A stretch of 64,000 nt of DNA. It comes from Rahnella bruchi (GTDB taxonomy: Bacteria > Pseudomonadota > Gammaproteobacteria > Enterobacterales > Enterobacteriaceae). The translations under genes were made by a program, and so were the position numbers. Positions within the stretch are counted from its first letter, which is position 1. Every line of letters starts with the position of its first letter. The stretch lies in the NCBI RefSeq assembly GCF_003614975.1, contig NZ_QZWI01000018.1, forward strand, positions 1-64,000, given 5' to 3'. This document shows, one piece after another, positions 17,400 through 25,819 of the stretch. The notes under the pieces were generated by a model. That model saw only the letters and a list, made by a program, of their open reading frames with translations, did not search any database and was not told where the DNA came from.

Positions 17400-18512
17400 T
17401 TAGCCAAAGATGCCAAGATACCCATGAATCCCCATATAAATCCCTACGCATCCAATAAGAGCACTTGAAAAATAAGGTATTTTTCTTCCAATGTTCTTAA
17501 AACCACCCCAGCGCTTTGCGACCTGGCGGACACTCAACGCAGCACCAACACCGACAGTGACCAGCGTCAGTGCAAGCCCAATGCTGAAGCAAACAACCAG
17601 TGTTGCTCCTAAAGTTAAAGCTTTAAGCTGGATGCAGATTAATAATACGGTAATTGCAGCAGGACAAGGAATAAGCCCTCCAGTCAGGCCGAATAACAGG
17701 ATCTGTCCGTTCGTGACTTTATTTTTGGTAAAGCGCCGATTGATGTCCTTTGCATGTGCCAGCTCATGAGCATCCTGAAATTCATTAGAATCTATATTCA
17801 GGCCTGCCAGAGAAGAGTGATCATGTTCGTGTTCATGGTAGACAACATCATAATCATGGACATTGCCCCGATGGCCTAACGAAAGACGAACTCGAAAGTT
17901 ATGAGGTTCTGGGATCGGCAATCTGGATTCTAAATATTCACCTTTATCAATAAATTCAAAAAGCTGTAAAAACGTAGTTGCCTCTCGGATTGTGACTAAC
18001 GAAACCTCGCGGGCTGCCCATTTTGTGCCACTGAGCGTACGTAACCGCCAATGTGGGGACTCATCTTCTTCAAAGATGGATAACTCAACTTTACCGTGAC
18101 CGGTATCTATCAGACGTGACTCGTCATGATGAAGGTGTTTTTCACTTTCCTGCATCCCTTCCAGCCAGTTTTTTTCACCTTTCCAGGTCCGCCAGAACAT
18201 CCAGATAGCAGTGCTGAGGATGATGACTGCGGAAACCAACTGTAACCAGGGTTCGGCAGATTCGGCGGTGAACTTATTGCTCAAATACATTCCGCCGAAT
18301 GCAATCAACCACACGATCGCGGTATGTGAAAGGGTTGCTGCCAGTCCAAGCATGACAGCCTGCCGGATAGTGCCCCTGATAGCGATAATAAAGGCCGCCA
18401 TCATGGTTTTAGAGTGCCCGGGCTCCAACCCATGAAGAGCACCGAGTAAAATTGCACTGGGAATGAAGAACCAGGTGTGTCCTTGCTGCATAAGGATTGT
18501 AAATTCATTCAT
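17400..18512 (-). CDS. rcnA: RcnA, nickel/cobalt efflux protein
   Basis: RcnA exports Ni(II) and Co(II) across the inner membrane. The family signature HGLEPGHSKTMMAAFI lies at the first helix (about 28-43), GLIPCPAAI near residue 285 marks the second half, and a long hydrophilic cytosolic loop between carries histidine-rich stretches (HLHHDES, YHEHEHDH). The 370-residue length is on the long side because of this loop, which includes an extra segment of about 100 residues (around 140-225). It is divergent from rcnR, with two RcnR-type operators between them. The stop lies just past transposon debris, so the downstream side has been rearranged. Confidence 0.94.
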   Translation of the reverse strand: MNEFTILMQQGHTWFFIPSAILLGALHGLEPGHSKTMMAAFIIAIRGTIRQAVMLGLAATLSHTAIVWLIAFGGMYLSNKFTAESAEPWLQLVSAVIILSTAIWMFWRTWKGEKNWLEGMQESEKHLHHDESRLIDTGHGKVELSIFEEDESPHWRLRTLSGTKWAAREVSLVTIREATTFLQLFEFIDKGEYLESRLPIPEPHNFRVRLSLGHRGNVHDYDVVYHEHEHDHSSLAGLNIDSNEFQDAHELAHAKDINRRFTKNKVTNGQILLFGLTGGLIPCPAAITVLLICIQLKALTLGATLVVCFSIGLALTLVTVGVGAALSVRQVAKRWGGFKNIGRKIPYFSSALIGCVGIYMGIHGYLGIFG

Positions 18513-18549
18513 GATAATAATTCTTAGTAAGAAGTGGCGATTGGAATTA

Positions 18550-18584
18550 TACTCCCCCCCAGTAGTATATACTACCCCCCAGTA
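18550..18584. promoter_or_regulatory. Two RcnR operators between rcnA and rcnR
   Basis: TACTCCCCCCCAGTA (18550-18564) and TACTACCCCCCAGTA (18570-18584) both follow the known TACT-G6-N-AGTA pattern (as the complementary C-run) and are five bases apart. They overlap the expected promoter of rcnA and lie before rcnR, so both genes are probably repressed by metal-free RcnR. Confidence 0.9.
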
Positions 18585-18637
18585 AAATGATGATGCTACA
18601 CTTCAGAGAGAGTTTTTTTGTTCAATGAGGTTTCAGG

Positions 18638-18910
18638 ATGTCGCATACGATCCGTGATAAACAAAAAATCATAGCCCGCACAAACAAGATTCAGGGGCAG
18701 GTGGTGGGGTTGAAAAAAATGCTGGATGAACCTCATGAGTGTGCCGCCGTATTACAACAGATCGCAGCAATACGTGGGGCAGTGAATGGATTAATGCGGG
18801 AGGTAATTAAGGGGCATCTGACAGAACATATTGTTCATGAAGTTGAGGAAAAGAAACGAGAAGAAGATCTTGAGGTCGTGCTGAAAGTGTTGGATTCCTA
18901 TATTAAGTAA
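18638..18910 (+). CDS. rcnR: RcnR, nickel/cobalt-responsive repressor (CsoR/RcnR family)
   Basis: A 90-residue all-helical DNA-binding protein. The metal ligands known for RcnR are present: N-terminal amine and His3 (MSHTIRDK), Cys35 in [10 protein letters not shown] and the histidine after REVIKGH (His60 or so, then EHIVHEV). In the metal-free state it represses rcnA; Ni or Co binding releases it. GAGG precedes the ATG. It is divergent from rcnA with the paired operators between. Confidence 0.95.
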   Translation: MSHTIRDKQKIIARTNKIQGQVVGLKKMLDEPHECAAVLQQIAAIRGAVNGLMREVIKGHLTEHIVHEVEEKKREEDLEVVLKVLDSYIK

Positions 18911-19158
18911 TCGCACCAATCGCCCGTTTTTGAAACAGTGCTTTTTATTTGCTTTCTTCTCTGACACGTTAAAATACCAAATGAAACCATGTGTTACCAC
19001 CACGTGTGGTGCACATCCTGCACAAAAAGCAGGCTTATTTTAAGATGTTATTCGTTTTCCAAGCGGCAACCATTATCAATTAAAGATATCGTTCAGCAGA
19101 GGGAGACAAGTTACCCCCGAAATGATTTACCCGTTGTGTCTAGGCGGAGGCGGCAGGG
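18911..19158. other. Intergenic stretch after rcnR
   Basis: No gene is seen. A short palindrome around CCACGTGTGG (near 19000) and a CCTGC...GCAGG pairing (19016-19033) could form small hairpins, possibly the end of the rcnR transcript. Confidence 0.35.
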
Positions 19159-19757
19159 GTGATAGCCCAGACCCTCAGTTTAGATCTTGCGAAATTACGC
19201 GATGGCGTTCTGATTAGTGTGGAAGCGGCGGGCAGGTATCGGTATTTTCGTCTTGCCGGCCCTCACATAGCCCAGTTGCTTGAAAATTTGGCCTCCGTCG
19301 GCCCTGTCGCTTCTTAATGGCAGACAACCCCCAGTCCGGCTGCCAAAGAACTTCGCTTTGCGCGGTGCTGTTATGCTCATCTTGCGGGTCAGACTGGTAT
19401 TGCTATTACTCAGGCCATGGTTGACCGCAATCTGCTCGAAAAAGCCGGGAACTTGCATTATTACGTCACTGACGCCGGGGTAACTTGGTTTGAAATGCAG
19501 GGGATAGCACTGGCATGTGCGAAGGAAGGCAACGTTCTGTGCAAACGTGTCTCGACTGGACAGAACGACAGCCTCATATTTCAGGCACAGTGGGCGCGAA
19601 GCTGATGCAAATGTTTCTAAACCGCCAATGGTTAAGCCGACAGCCCGCGACTCGGACGTTGAGAGTCACTTCTCAGGGACGTAAAGCCTTTGAACAGCAT
19701 TTTGGTCTTAAAGCCTTTGCCTTACTCAAAGGGGCACTGGCGAGTCAGAAGAAGTGA
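19159..19757 (+). pseudogene. Decayed ArsR-type transcription regulator
   Basis: The frame from 19159 reads AKLRDGVLISVEAAGRYRYF then RLAGPHIAQLLENLA, the wing and end of an ArsR winged helix, and is cut by TAA at 19315-19317. The same frame continues ELRFARCCYAHLAGQTGIAI, ending near TDAGVTWFE, the middle part of the long ArsR subgroup. After a frameshift near 19540 it reads CLDWTERQPHISGTVGAKLM then LRVTSQGRKAFEQHFGL, the conserved C-terminus of the same subgroup. The N-terminal recognition helix is missing. With one stop, one frameshift and no start it cannot make the full protein. A terminator follows. Confidence 0.8.
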
Positions 19758-19780
19758 AACTCAGGGGGGAGGGTGAAAAC

Positions 19781-19803
19781 GGCGGTAACGCCCCGTTACC
19801 GCC
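19781..19803 (+). terminator. Hairpin after the ArsR-type pseudogene
   Basis: GGCGGTAACG and CGTTACCGCC form a perfect ten-base stem with a CCC loop, 24 bases after the pseudogene stop; only a short GCTTT follows, so it is a moderate intrinsic terminator. Confidence 0.65.
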
Positions 19804-20538
19804 GCTTTACCGTATCAGGCGGTATGCAAGCCCCTGCTACACAGAAATCATATCAGAGAAAATAAAGGCGTGGGTGACTTTAAGACACTACCAGACTCGC
19901 AATTTCCAAGCTTGAAAATAGTGCGAAAAATAATAATAGCTATTTGGGACAGGTGAATGAAATGAGTCAGAATACCTAAAGGCGATGAGTCATGTCATCG
20001 ATGCAGTTTGTCTTGAAATAGTAATGAACTCCGCCCTTTTATGAACAATACTACTTTGTATTGAAGACTATTTTTCAGATGGTCATTCTCCGACTATGGA
20101 AGGATTGAGAGGTTTCGGCGTCATGAGTGTGGCGAAAGAAAGATAGCCGAAATTTAAATGTTGATTGGAGCGCACTTTAAAAGTGGCTTGCTGTTTCACA
20201 CCAAGATATTGAGATGAGTTTTTTCAGGGTAAATCTAAGTTTCGCCATCATGAATATAAAACGGATATACGATGAGCTCTGTTTGTGAGTTTATCTTAAC
20301 AGGATGATTGCGATTGCTCTCCTCAGTGCTAATAGGATAAGCGTCCATATTAAAACAGGCTTGGAGCGTCAAATAACTATCTGATTTGCAGTTGATATAT
20401 TTTTAATTCACATGACTTATTTATAAAACGCTGTGAGTGTAATAAGAGCCTTGCGCATTTATTAAAGGCATATTCCCATGATTTAATTATTAGGGTTTTA
20501 CGCATATTAATTGAGTGTTATCACTTATAGGAATGATA
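19804..20538. other. AT-rich intergenic region before the radical SAM gene
   Basis: No convincing gene. It is rich in A and T and should carry the radical SAM promoter in its right part. I looked for a short precursor peptide with a ribosome binding site and found only tiny frames, such as a 19-codon frame at 19985, without support. Confidence 0.5.
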
Positions 20539-21921
20539 ATGATATTAGGCACCTTAACTAAAAAAGCATTGCCAGTGGCCTTGTCAACAATACTTCATCA
20601 TCTGGATGAGTCAGGGCTGGAAAAAATATTTCGTCTCGGAGCAAGGATTTCAAAGGACAGTAAAGAGGATTTACTTTCATTAGCTAAAATGTGCCATGAC
20701 CACGATCCCATGGTTAAAGGCTGGATCCAGGCAATCAAAAAATTAAATCCCGCTTCACGCAATAAGCTCATTTCAAATCTTATTTTTAATCACATTGTCG
20801 AAGGCACGGCCTTGCGTGATGCGGCAGGCGAGGAGTTTGAAACACACATTCCCTTTTTAATATTAATCTCCCCTACCTATGAGTGCAATCTGGAGTGTAA
20901 AGGATGTTACTCCGCATTATATGGCAACAGATATCATTACACGGAAGAGGAGATATTCAATATCGTTCAGCAGCTCTATGACCTTGGCGTTCGCTTTTTT
21001 ACCTTCACGGGTGGCGAACCCTTTGTTTATAAACCCTTAATGAAGGTGTTTGAAAAATTCAGTGACTGTTATTTCATGGTCTTCACGAACGGTACGCTGT
21101 TAACGGAATCTCGCGTCGATAAACTGGCCAAACTTGGGAATGTGGCGGTCACCATATCGATTGAAGGGGATGAGCTCATGACAGACTGGAGGCGGGGAGA
21201 AGGGACATATCAAAAAATCATCACGGCGTATGAGCGGCTCAACCGAAGAGGCGTTTTATGCGGGGCGTCTATCATGGCGACCTCCAAGAATCATGATCAA
21301 ATTATCAGCCATGATTTTTGGGACTTTATGATCAACGACCTGGGGATTAGCTATTCCTGGGTATTTCAATATATGCCAATGGGGCGAGATGCCGCGTTTG
21401 ACCTTGTCCCGACAGCCCAGCAACGGTATGAACGTTTTCATTTTCTAGAAGCGCTCCGTCAATCCGGACGTTTAGCCTTTTTGGCCGATTTCTGGAACCA
21501 CGGATTCTTAGTCAATGGGTGCATGTCAGGGGGAGCCAACTACCTCCACATTAATGCCAAGGGAGGCGTTGAACCCTGCGTATTTCAGCCCTATTCAGTG
21601 GATAATGTCCGCGAAAAATCCATCGTGGATATCCTTAAGAGCCCCTTCTTCGAGGGCTATAAAAAACAGATCCCCTTCAATGATAACCTCATGCAACCCT
21701 GTCCGATTATTGATAATCCGCAAAAGTTCAGAGAGCACATCCAACAGCATCATGCCACTCCCCAGCATGAAGGTTCGGACAGCTACTTCAAGTTCTCACA
21801 TGAATTGGATGCACTTTCAAAAGAATGGGAGAAATATGCCATTAAAATATGGAAGGACGAAGGCTACGGCGAGGCCTACCATGCTGAACACGGAACCTAT
21901 ACCGTGACCAAGCCGGAATGA
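20539..21921 (+). CDS. Radical SAM protein with C-terminal auxiliary-cluster-like region, function unknown
   Basis: The 4Fe-4S motif is CX3CX2C (Cys116, Cys120, Cys123 in YECNLECKGCYS), followed by a GGEPF S-adenosylmethionine-binding motif in FFTFTGGEPF and a TIM-barrel-like series. The C-terminal part has further cysteines in VNGCMSGG, GGVEPCVF and LMQPCPIID, the layout of a SPASM/twitch-like region. The first 100 residues are helical and partly hydrophobic, with no known domain. The style VEPCVF...SVDNVREKSIVDILKSPFF is that of a broad COG0535 group with many unassigned members. ATG at 20539 was chosen because AGGA lies six bases upstream; GTG 20515 is an alternative. It stands alone between unrelated genes, and no peptide substrate is seen. 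Confidence 0.85.
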   Translation: MILGTLTKKALPVALSTILHHLDESGLEKIFRLGARISKDSKEDLLSLAKMCHDHDPMVKGWIQAIKKLNPASRNKLISNLIFNHIVEGTALRDAAGEEFETHIPFLILISPTYECNLECKGCYSALYGNRYHYTEEEIFNIVQQLYDLGVRFFTFTGGEPFVYKPLMKVFEKFSDCYFMVFTNGTLLTESRVDKLAKLGNVAVTISIEGDELMTDWRRGEGTYQKIITAYERLNRRGVLCGASIMATSKNHDQIISHDFWDFMINDLGISYSWVFQYMPMGRDAAFDLVPTAQQRYERFHFLEALRQSGRLAFLADFWNHGFLVNGCMSGGANYLHINAKGGVEPCVFQPYSVDNVREKSIVDILKSPFFEGYKKQIPFNDNLMQPCPIIDNPQKFREHIQQHHATPQHEGSDSYFKFSHELDALSKEWEKYAIKIWKDEGYGEAYHAEHGTYTVTKPE

Positions 21922-22359
21922 GAAAAAGATTTTTCCGCAGAGTAGTCAGTAGCTGCATGTGTTTATGAACGATATAAGAAGATTATATTATTGATTCTGT
22001 AATCCGGTAATCCGGTAATCCTATGAGCCAGTAATCCTTAGCTGTTGTGACGTCACTGAGGAACCTCTTACAAGCCCCTGCGTTTACCGGATACAGCCTA
22101 TCTGGGGCTGCCAACGTATGTTGGCGATACAGCTCACTCACCGAAAGACATGGCGTGATACCTACGCGGTATTGATGCATAAGTCGGTGATCCCGCAGAC
22201 CGTCAGGCGCCGTTCTCTGTGCAGTACATGCAAAAAACAGGTCAGAACGGCCATCAAACCTCCCGCCACTGAACCGCCATCTGCCTAACTGTGCACAAGC
22301 ATCTTCTTCGCTGAGCGCAACCCCCATGTTGTCGAGGACTGCTTTGGATTTTATCAAAT
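21922..22359. other. Region before the iron ABC operon, with a doubtful minus-strand frame
   Basis: An open frame of 136 codons runs on the minus strand (22393 to 21983). Its first codons overlap the Fur box, it has no ribosome binding site, and the product resembles nothing known. It may be a decayed gene. No riboswitch consensus was found. No terminator for the radical SAM gene is evident. Confidence 0.35.
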
Positions 22360-22378
22360 AGTAATGATAATCATTTGC
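22360..22378 (+). promoter_or_regulatory. Fur box of the iron-complex ABC operon
   Basis: AGTAATGATAATCATTTGC matches the Fur consensus at 15 of 19 positions with a perfect 14-base core. It lies about 220 bases before the ATPase start, leaving room for a leader. Confidence 0.75.
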
Positions 22379-22598
22379 ATTAACTTGTGGCAAATGATAA
22401 CTGTATTAAGAGAAGCGTGAACACAGCGTCAGGTTTTTTGGCGTCTGCATTTCTCGCGATGCGGCGAAAAAGGGGGGGGGACTACCGACGAAGTTGCCGT
22501 TCTCCCAGGCAGACGGTGCAGTTGAGGTACGGTCAGTGTTGCAGGTGGCGGTAAAGGACCCTGGCAGAGAGGGCCGGTATTACGGGGAAAGGAGAGCA

Positions 22599-23393
22599 GT
22601 GAAGGATATGAAGACTGATGAATTTGTGCTGGAGGTGGAAGGCCTCAGCCTTCTCTCGCCTGAGCATAACCTGATACTGGATAATATAACTTTCAGCCTG
22701 AGGGCGGGAGAGAAAATGGCGGTGATTGGGCCAAACGGAAGCGGAAAAACCAGCCTTCTCCAGGCACTCATTCGCGAAAAGCGTCCTGACAGCGGCACCA
22801 TTTTACTCAGGGGCCAGCCTCTGAATACGCGGTCTGCTCTCGACTGTGCCAGAGAAATCGCGTTTCTTTCACAAAGTGACATCCCCGATTTTCGTCTGTC
22901 CGTTGAAGAATATGTCTCACTCGGCCGTTTGCCTTATTTCGGCCAATACGCGTCTTCGGACGGCGCCCATATTGTGGCGCAGGTGATAAAGGACATGGGT
23001 CTCACCGCGTACAAACACCGCCTGATGGGGGAGGTATCCGGTGGACAGCGGCAACGTGCTGCCCTCGGCAGAGCGCTGGCACAATCGCCCTCAATCTTAC
23101 TTTTGGACGAACCTACCAACCATCTTGACCCGCCGGGCCGGACAGCGCTGCTTTCGCTGGTCAAAAGCAAAAATATCGCAGTGATTGCGGTATTGCATGA
23201 TTTAACCGCAGCGGAAGCATTCGCCGACCGGATCCTGGTGCTCAACGAAGGAAAGCAGGTGAGTGATGATATTCCCGAGTCCTCCTTGCAAAACCAAGTC
23301 ATTTTCCCGGTATTCGGCATGCACAGTTTCCGTGTCGCGCATCCCCACGAAGGGAAAATGTTGCGCGTTTTTGAAGTGCCGAGCGGTTCTTAA
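22599..23393 (+). CDS. Iron-complex (FecE/FhuC-type) ABC transporter ATP-binding protein
   Basis: This cytosolic ATPase belongs to the importer for siderophores, heme or cobalamin encoded by the next two genes. It has Walker A GPNGSGKTS, the Q-loop in IAFLSQSDIPDF, signature VSGGQRQR, Walker B ILLLDEPTNHLDPPG and the switch histidine in VLHDLTAAEAFADR. GTG at 22599 is chosen as start because GGAG lies five bases before it; ATG at 22608 is possible but has the poorer site. It is the first gene of the order ATPase, binding protein, permease. The Fur box upstream points to iron rather than B12. Confidence 0.9.
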   Translation: MKDMKTDEFVLEVEGLSLLSPEHNLILDNITFSLRAGEKMAVIGPNGSGKTSLLQALIREKRPDSGTILLRGQPLNTRSALDCAREIAFLSQSDIPDFRLSVEEYVSLGRLPYFGQYASSDGAHIVAQVIKDMGLTAYKHRLMGEVSGGQRQRAALGRALAQSPSILLLDEPTNHLDPPGRTALLSLVKSKNIAVIAVLHDLTAAEAFADRILVLNEGKQVSDDIPESSLQNQVIFPVFGMHSFRVAHPHEGKMLRVFEVPSGS

Positions 23394-23408
23394 GGATAGA
23401 GGTCAACA

Positions 23409-24365
23409 ATGAAACGAATAGGGTTACTCATTATCTTTCTTTCAGCAGGCTTTTCGGTCAGCGCGACGTCATACCCCATAATCATTGATAACTGCGGAAA
23501 ACCGGTCACTTTCACCCACGCCCCTCAGCGCGCGGTGATCAATGATATCAATATGGCCGAAATGGCCTTTGCACTGCACTTGCAGGATAAAATTGTCGGG
23601 CTAACCGGTATCACCGGCTGGTACAAGCTGACGCCGGCATTCCGCAAAGCCATGGGTACCCTTCCGGAACTGGCGCCAAAATACCCTTCGCTGGAAACAT
23701 TAGTCGCCGCCGAACCCGATTTCTTTTTTGCCGGCTGGAATTACGGCATGAAAATCGGCGGGGACGTGACGCCAGAAAAATTAGCCCCTTTTGGCATTAA
23801 AACCCTCGTACTCAGTGAAAGCTGCATACAGGCCGGCGTACGTCCCCAGAAAGTCAGTATGGACCTGCTTTATCAGGATGAACTGACGCTGGGTACCCTG
23901 TTTGATAAACAAGAAGAAGCCCGCGCGCTGGTCAATAACTGGAAGCAACAACTGGCGGCGCTACCTGCGAAACCTGCGGGCAGCCCTGCGTTGAAAGTGT
24001 TCGTGTATGACTCTGGGGAAGATAAACCTTTCACCAGTGGCAAATACGCGATGCCGACGGCCATCATCGAAGCGGCGGGTGGCCGAAACGTGATGGATAT
24101 GCTTCCCTCCGGATGGACAAGCACGTCCTGGGAGACCGTCGCGACGACAGATCCTGATTTGATTATCCTCCTGGACTATCAGAACGGTGCAGGTGCACCC
24201 TCGCTGCGAGAGTTTCTGGAGCATCACCCGCTCATGAAGCAAACGACGGCTGTGAGACAACATCGTTATCTTAAATTACAGTACGCTGAGCTGACACCCG
24301 GTCCTGCCAATATCCCTGCTGTACAAAAGCTCGCTCACGCGCTTTACGCCCCGGAGCATCCATGA
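23409..24365 (+). CDS. Periplasmic iron-complex binding protein (FecB/BtuF-like)
   Basis: A class III substrate-binding protein of 318 residues. The N-terminus is a clear signal peptide (MKRIGLLIIFLSAGFSVSA) with cleavage near residue 19. The family features are the opening IIIDNCGKPVTFTHAPQRAV, the SLETLVAAEPDFFFAG segment and the late WETVATTDPDLIILL. It would bind the metal complex and hand it to the permease whose gene overlaps its stop by four bases (ATGA). An AGG-rich site precedes the ATG. The substrate cannot be read from sequence; a ferric siderophore is the best guess because of the Fur box. No outer-membrane receptor gene is nearby. Confidence 0.9.
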   Translation: MKRIGLLIIFLSAGFSVSATSYPIIIDNCGKPVTFTHAPQRAVINDINMAEMAFALHLQDKIVGLTGITGWYKLTPAFRKAMGTLPELAPKYPSLETLVAAEPDFFFAGWNYGMKIGGDVTPEKLAPFGIKTLVLSESCIQAGVRPQKVSMDLLYQDELTLGTLFDKQEEARALVNNWKQQLAALPAKPAGSPALKVFVYDSGEDKPFTSGKYAMPTAIIEAAGGRNVMDMLPSGWTSTSWETVATTDPDLIILLDYQNGAGAPSLREFLEHHPLMKQTTAVRQHRYLKLQYAELTPGPANIPAVQKLAHALYAPEHP

Positions 24366-25360
24366 GCAGCGTGGCAAAGCGGCTTGCGCTGATTGTTCCG
24401 CTTTTCTCGTTAATCCTGATGGGGCTGCTGTTTTTGAGCCTTGGGCTCGGAAGTGTCGCGCTGTCATGGCATGAGGTTTACGCAATACTGCGTGGCAGTC
24501 ATCTGCCAGGCATGCTCGATACGATAGTCATGGATTTGCGCTTGCCCCGGGCTTTACTGGCCATATTGACCGGCGCCGGTTTGGCCATCACCGGTGCATT
24601 ACTTCAAACGACGGCACGCAATGAACTCGCCGATCCGTTTCTTTTCGGTCTCTCGTCAGGTGCCTCCGCCGGAGCGGTTCTCGTCATCACCCGCTTCGGC
24701 GACGTGCTGGGGGACATGACGCTGCCGATATCAGCCTTCTCGGGGGGCATACTTTCCGCTCTGGCGGTCATGATAATGTATCGAGTGAGCCGGATACGGC
24801 GCGCCGAACAGCTCATTGTGTGCGGCCTTGCCGTTTCATTCCTCTTCAGCGCACTGACGAGCTATCTGATTTTCTCTGGCGATCAGCGTGCCGCAAGTTC
24901 CGCTTTATTTTGGTCCCTTGGCGGTCTGGGTCTGGCGAGATGGGATAACCTCTTTATCCCGTGTTTAAGTCTGCTCATGCTCGGGGTCTTTACGGCATGT
25001 CGCTGGCGTTCGCTCGATAGCCTGCTCGCGGGCGAACAAACCGCGCGTTCTATGGGCGTGAACGTCTCGCGTTTAAGAACGGAGACATTCATTTGCTGCG
25101 CGATCTCAACGGCGTTTCTCGTCTCCCTGACGGGGGTGATTGGATTTGTTGGCCTTATGGTGCCTCATCTGGCGCGACGCGTTGTCGGCGTGAGGCACAG
25201 TATTGTCATCCCGATATGCGGTTTATTTGGGGCAATCTTGTTAACCGGGGGAGATATCCTGAGTCGCAGTCTCATACAAAATCAGGAACTCCCGGTCGGC
25301 ATCATTACTGCTGGTGTCGGGGGCGCTTTTATTATTTCTATGCTCATACGAGGGAAATAA
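24362..25360 (+). CDS. FecCD-family ABC permease
   Basis: An inner-membrane permease of 332 residues, ten predicted helices, of the iron/B12 type. Landmarks are RLPRALLAILTGAGLAITGALLQ split as LRLPRALLA and GAGLAITGALLQ early, NELADPFLFGLSSGASAGAV, and the late GFVGLMVPHLARRVVG coupling helix followed by GGDILSR. It is translationally coupled to the binding-protein gene by a four-base overlap. It acts as a homodimer with two ATPase subunits. The operon ends here. Confidence 0.92.
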   Translation: MSSVAKRLALIVPLFSLILMGLLFLSLGLGSVALSWHEVYAILRGSHLPGMLDTIVMDLRLPRALLAILTGAGLAITGALLQTTARNELADPFLFGLSSGASAGAVLVITRFGDVLGDMTLPISAFSGGILSALAVMIMYRVSRIRRAEQLIVCGLAVSFLFSALTSYLIFSGDQRAASSALFWSLGGLGLARWDNLFIPCLSLLMLGVFTACRWRSLDSLLAGEQTARSMGVNVSRLRTETFICCAISTAFLVSLTGVIGFVGLMVPHLARRVVGVRHSIVIPICGLFGAILLTGGDILSRSLIQNQELPVGIITAGVGGAFIISMLIRGK

Positions 25361-25560
25361 TGTTTAAAAGGACATGCTCATACGGTGTGAGGCGATAAAA
25401 GTAATGCAAATGTGACAGGGAGTATGTTTAACCCCCTGTGAAAAAGTTCCCCATCGCAAAGCATGCCCATTTATTTAACAGCAAGCTGAGGGGAAATGAT
25501 TAAATAAATACTTTTACTATTGTTATCTTAAAAGTAACCCTATTCTTTATGAAGGGTGAC

Positions 25561-25785
25561 TTAATATCTATGTCTATCTAAAGGTTTCTGGGGGAGGGGT
25601 GACTGCGGTTTGTCTTTTTCAGGGAAATAGGATAAGCGCCTTAGTGAGTTCCAGGCGATATTGCGTTGCCAATCTTCAAATCTCTGGGTGGTGGCAATGG
25701 TCTGCCATGCGCGGATCGCCCTGCGAAATAACCCTTTCTTTTCGAGCCAGTATGCATTGTTTTTTAATGTTTCGAAGTCAACCAT
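25561..25785 (-). CDS. ANR/PerC-like small regulatory protein
   Basis: A basic 74-residue protein. The pattern NNAYWLEKKGLFRRAIRAW followed by NIAWNSLRRLSYF is that of the ANR (AraC negative regulator)/PerC-like group: an A..LE..G.F.RA...W helix, then a W...R helix. In enterobacteria such proteins bind AraC- or PerC-type factors and tune virulence or metabolic genes. ATG at 25785 has GAGG eight bases upstream, better than ATG at 25791. It follows lrgB on the same strand by 34 bases and could be read from the same transcript. The assignment rests on pattern only. Confidence 0.6.
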   Translation of the reverse strand: MVDFETLKNNAYWLEKKGLFRRAIRAWQTIATTQRFEDWQRNIAWNSLRRLSYFPEKDKPQSPLPQKPLDRHRY

Positions 25786-25819
25786 ATCCATAGCCTCATC
25801 GGTTTAGTGTGAATTCCTA

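Noticed and set aside
19985..20043. 19-codon frame considered as a precursor peptide for the radical SAM protein
   Set aside because: Too short, no conserved leader or core features, and more than 490 bases from the enzyme gene.
22080..22300. Possible cobalamin riboswitch before the FecCD-type operon
   Set aside because: The conserved B12-box bases could not be found, and a Fur box is present instead.
21983..22393. 136-codon minus-strand frame before the iron ABC operon
   Set aside because: Its start overlaps the Fur box, there is no ribosome binding site and no family likeness; kept only as a remark.
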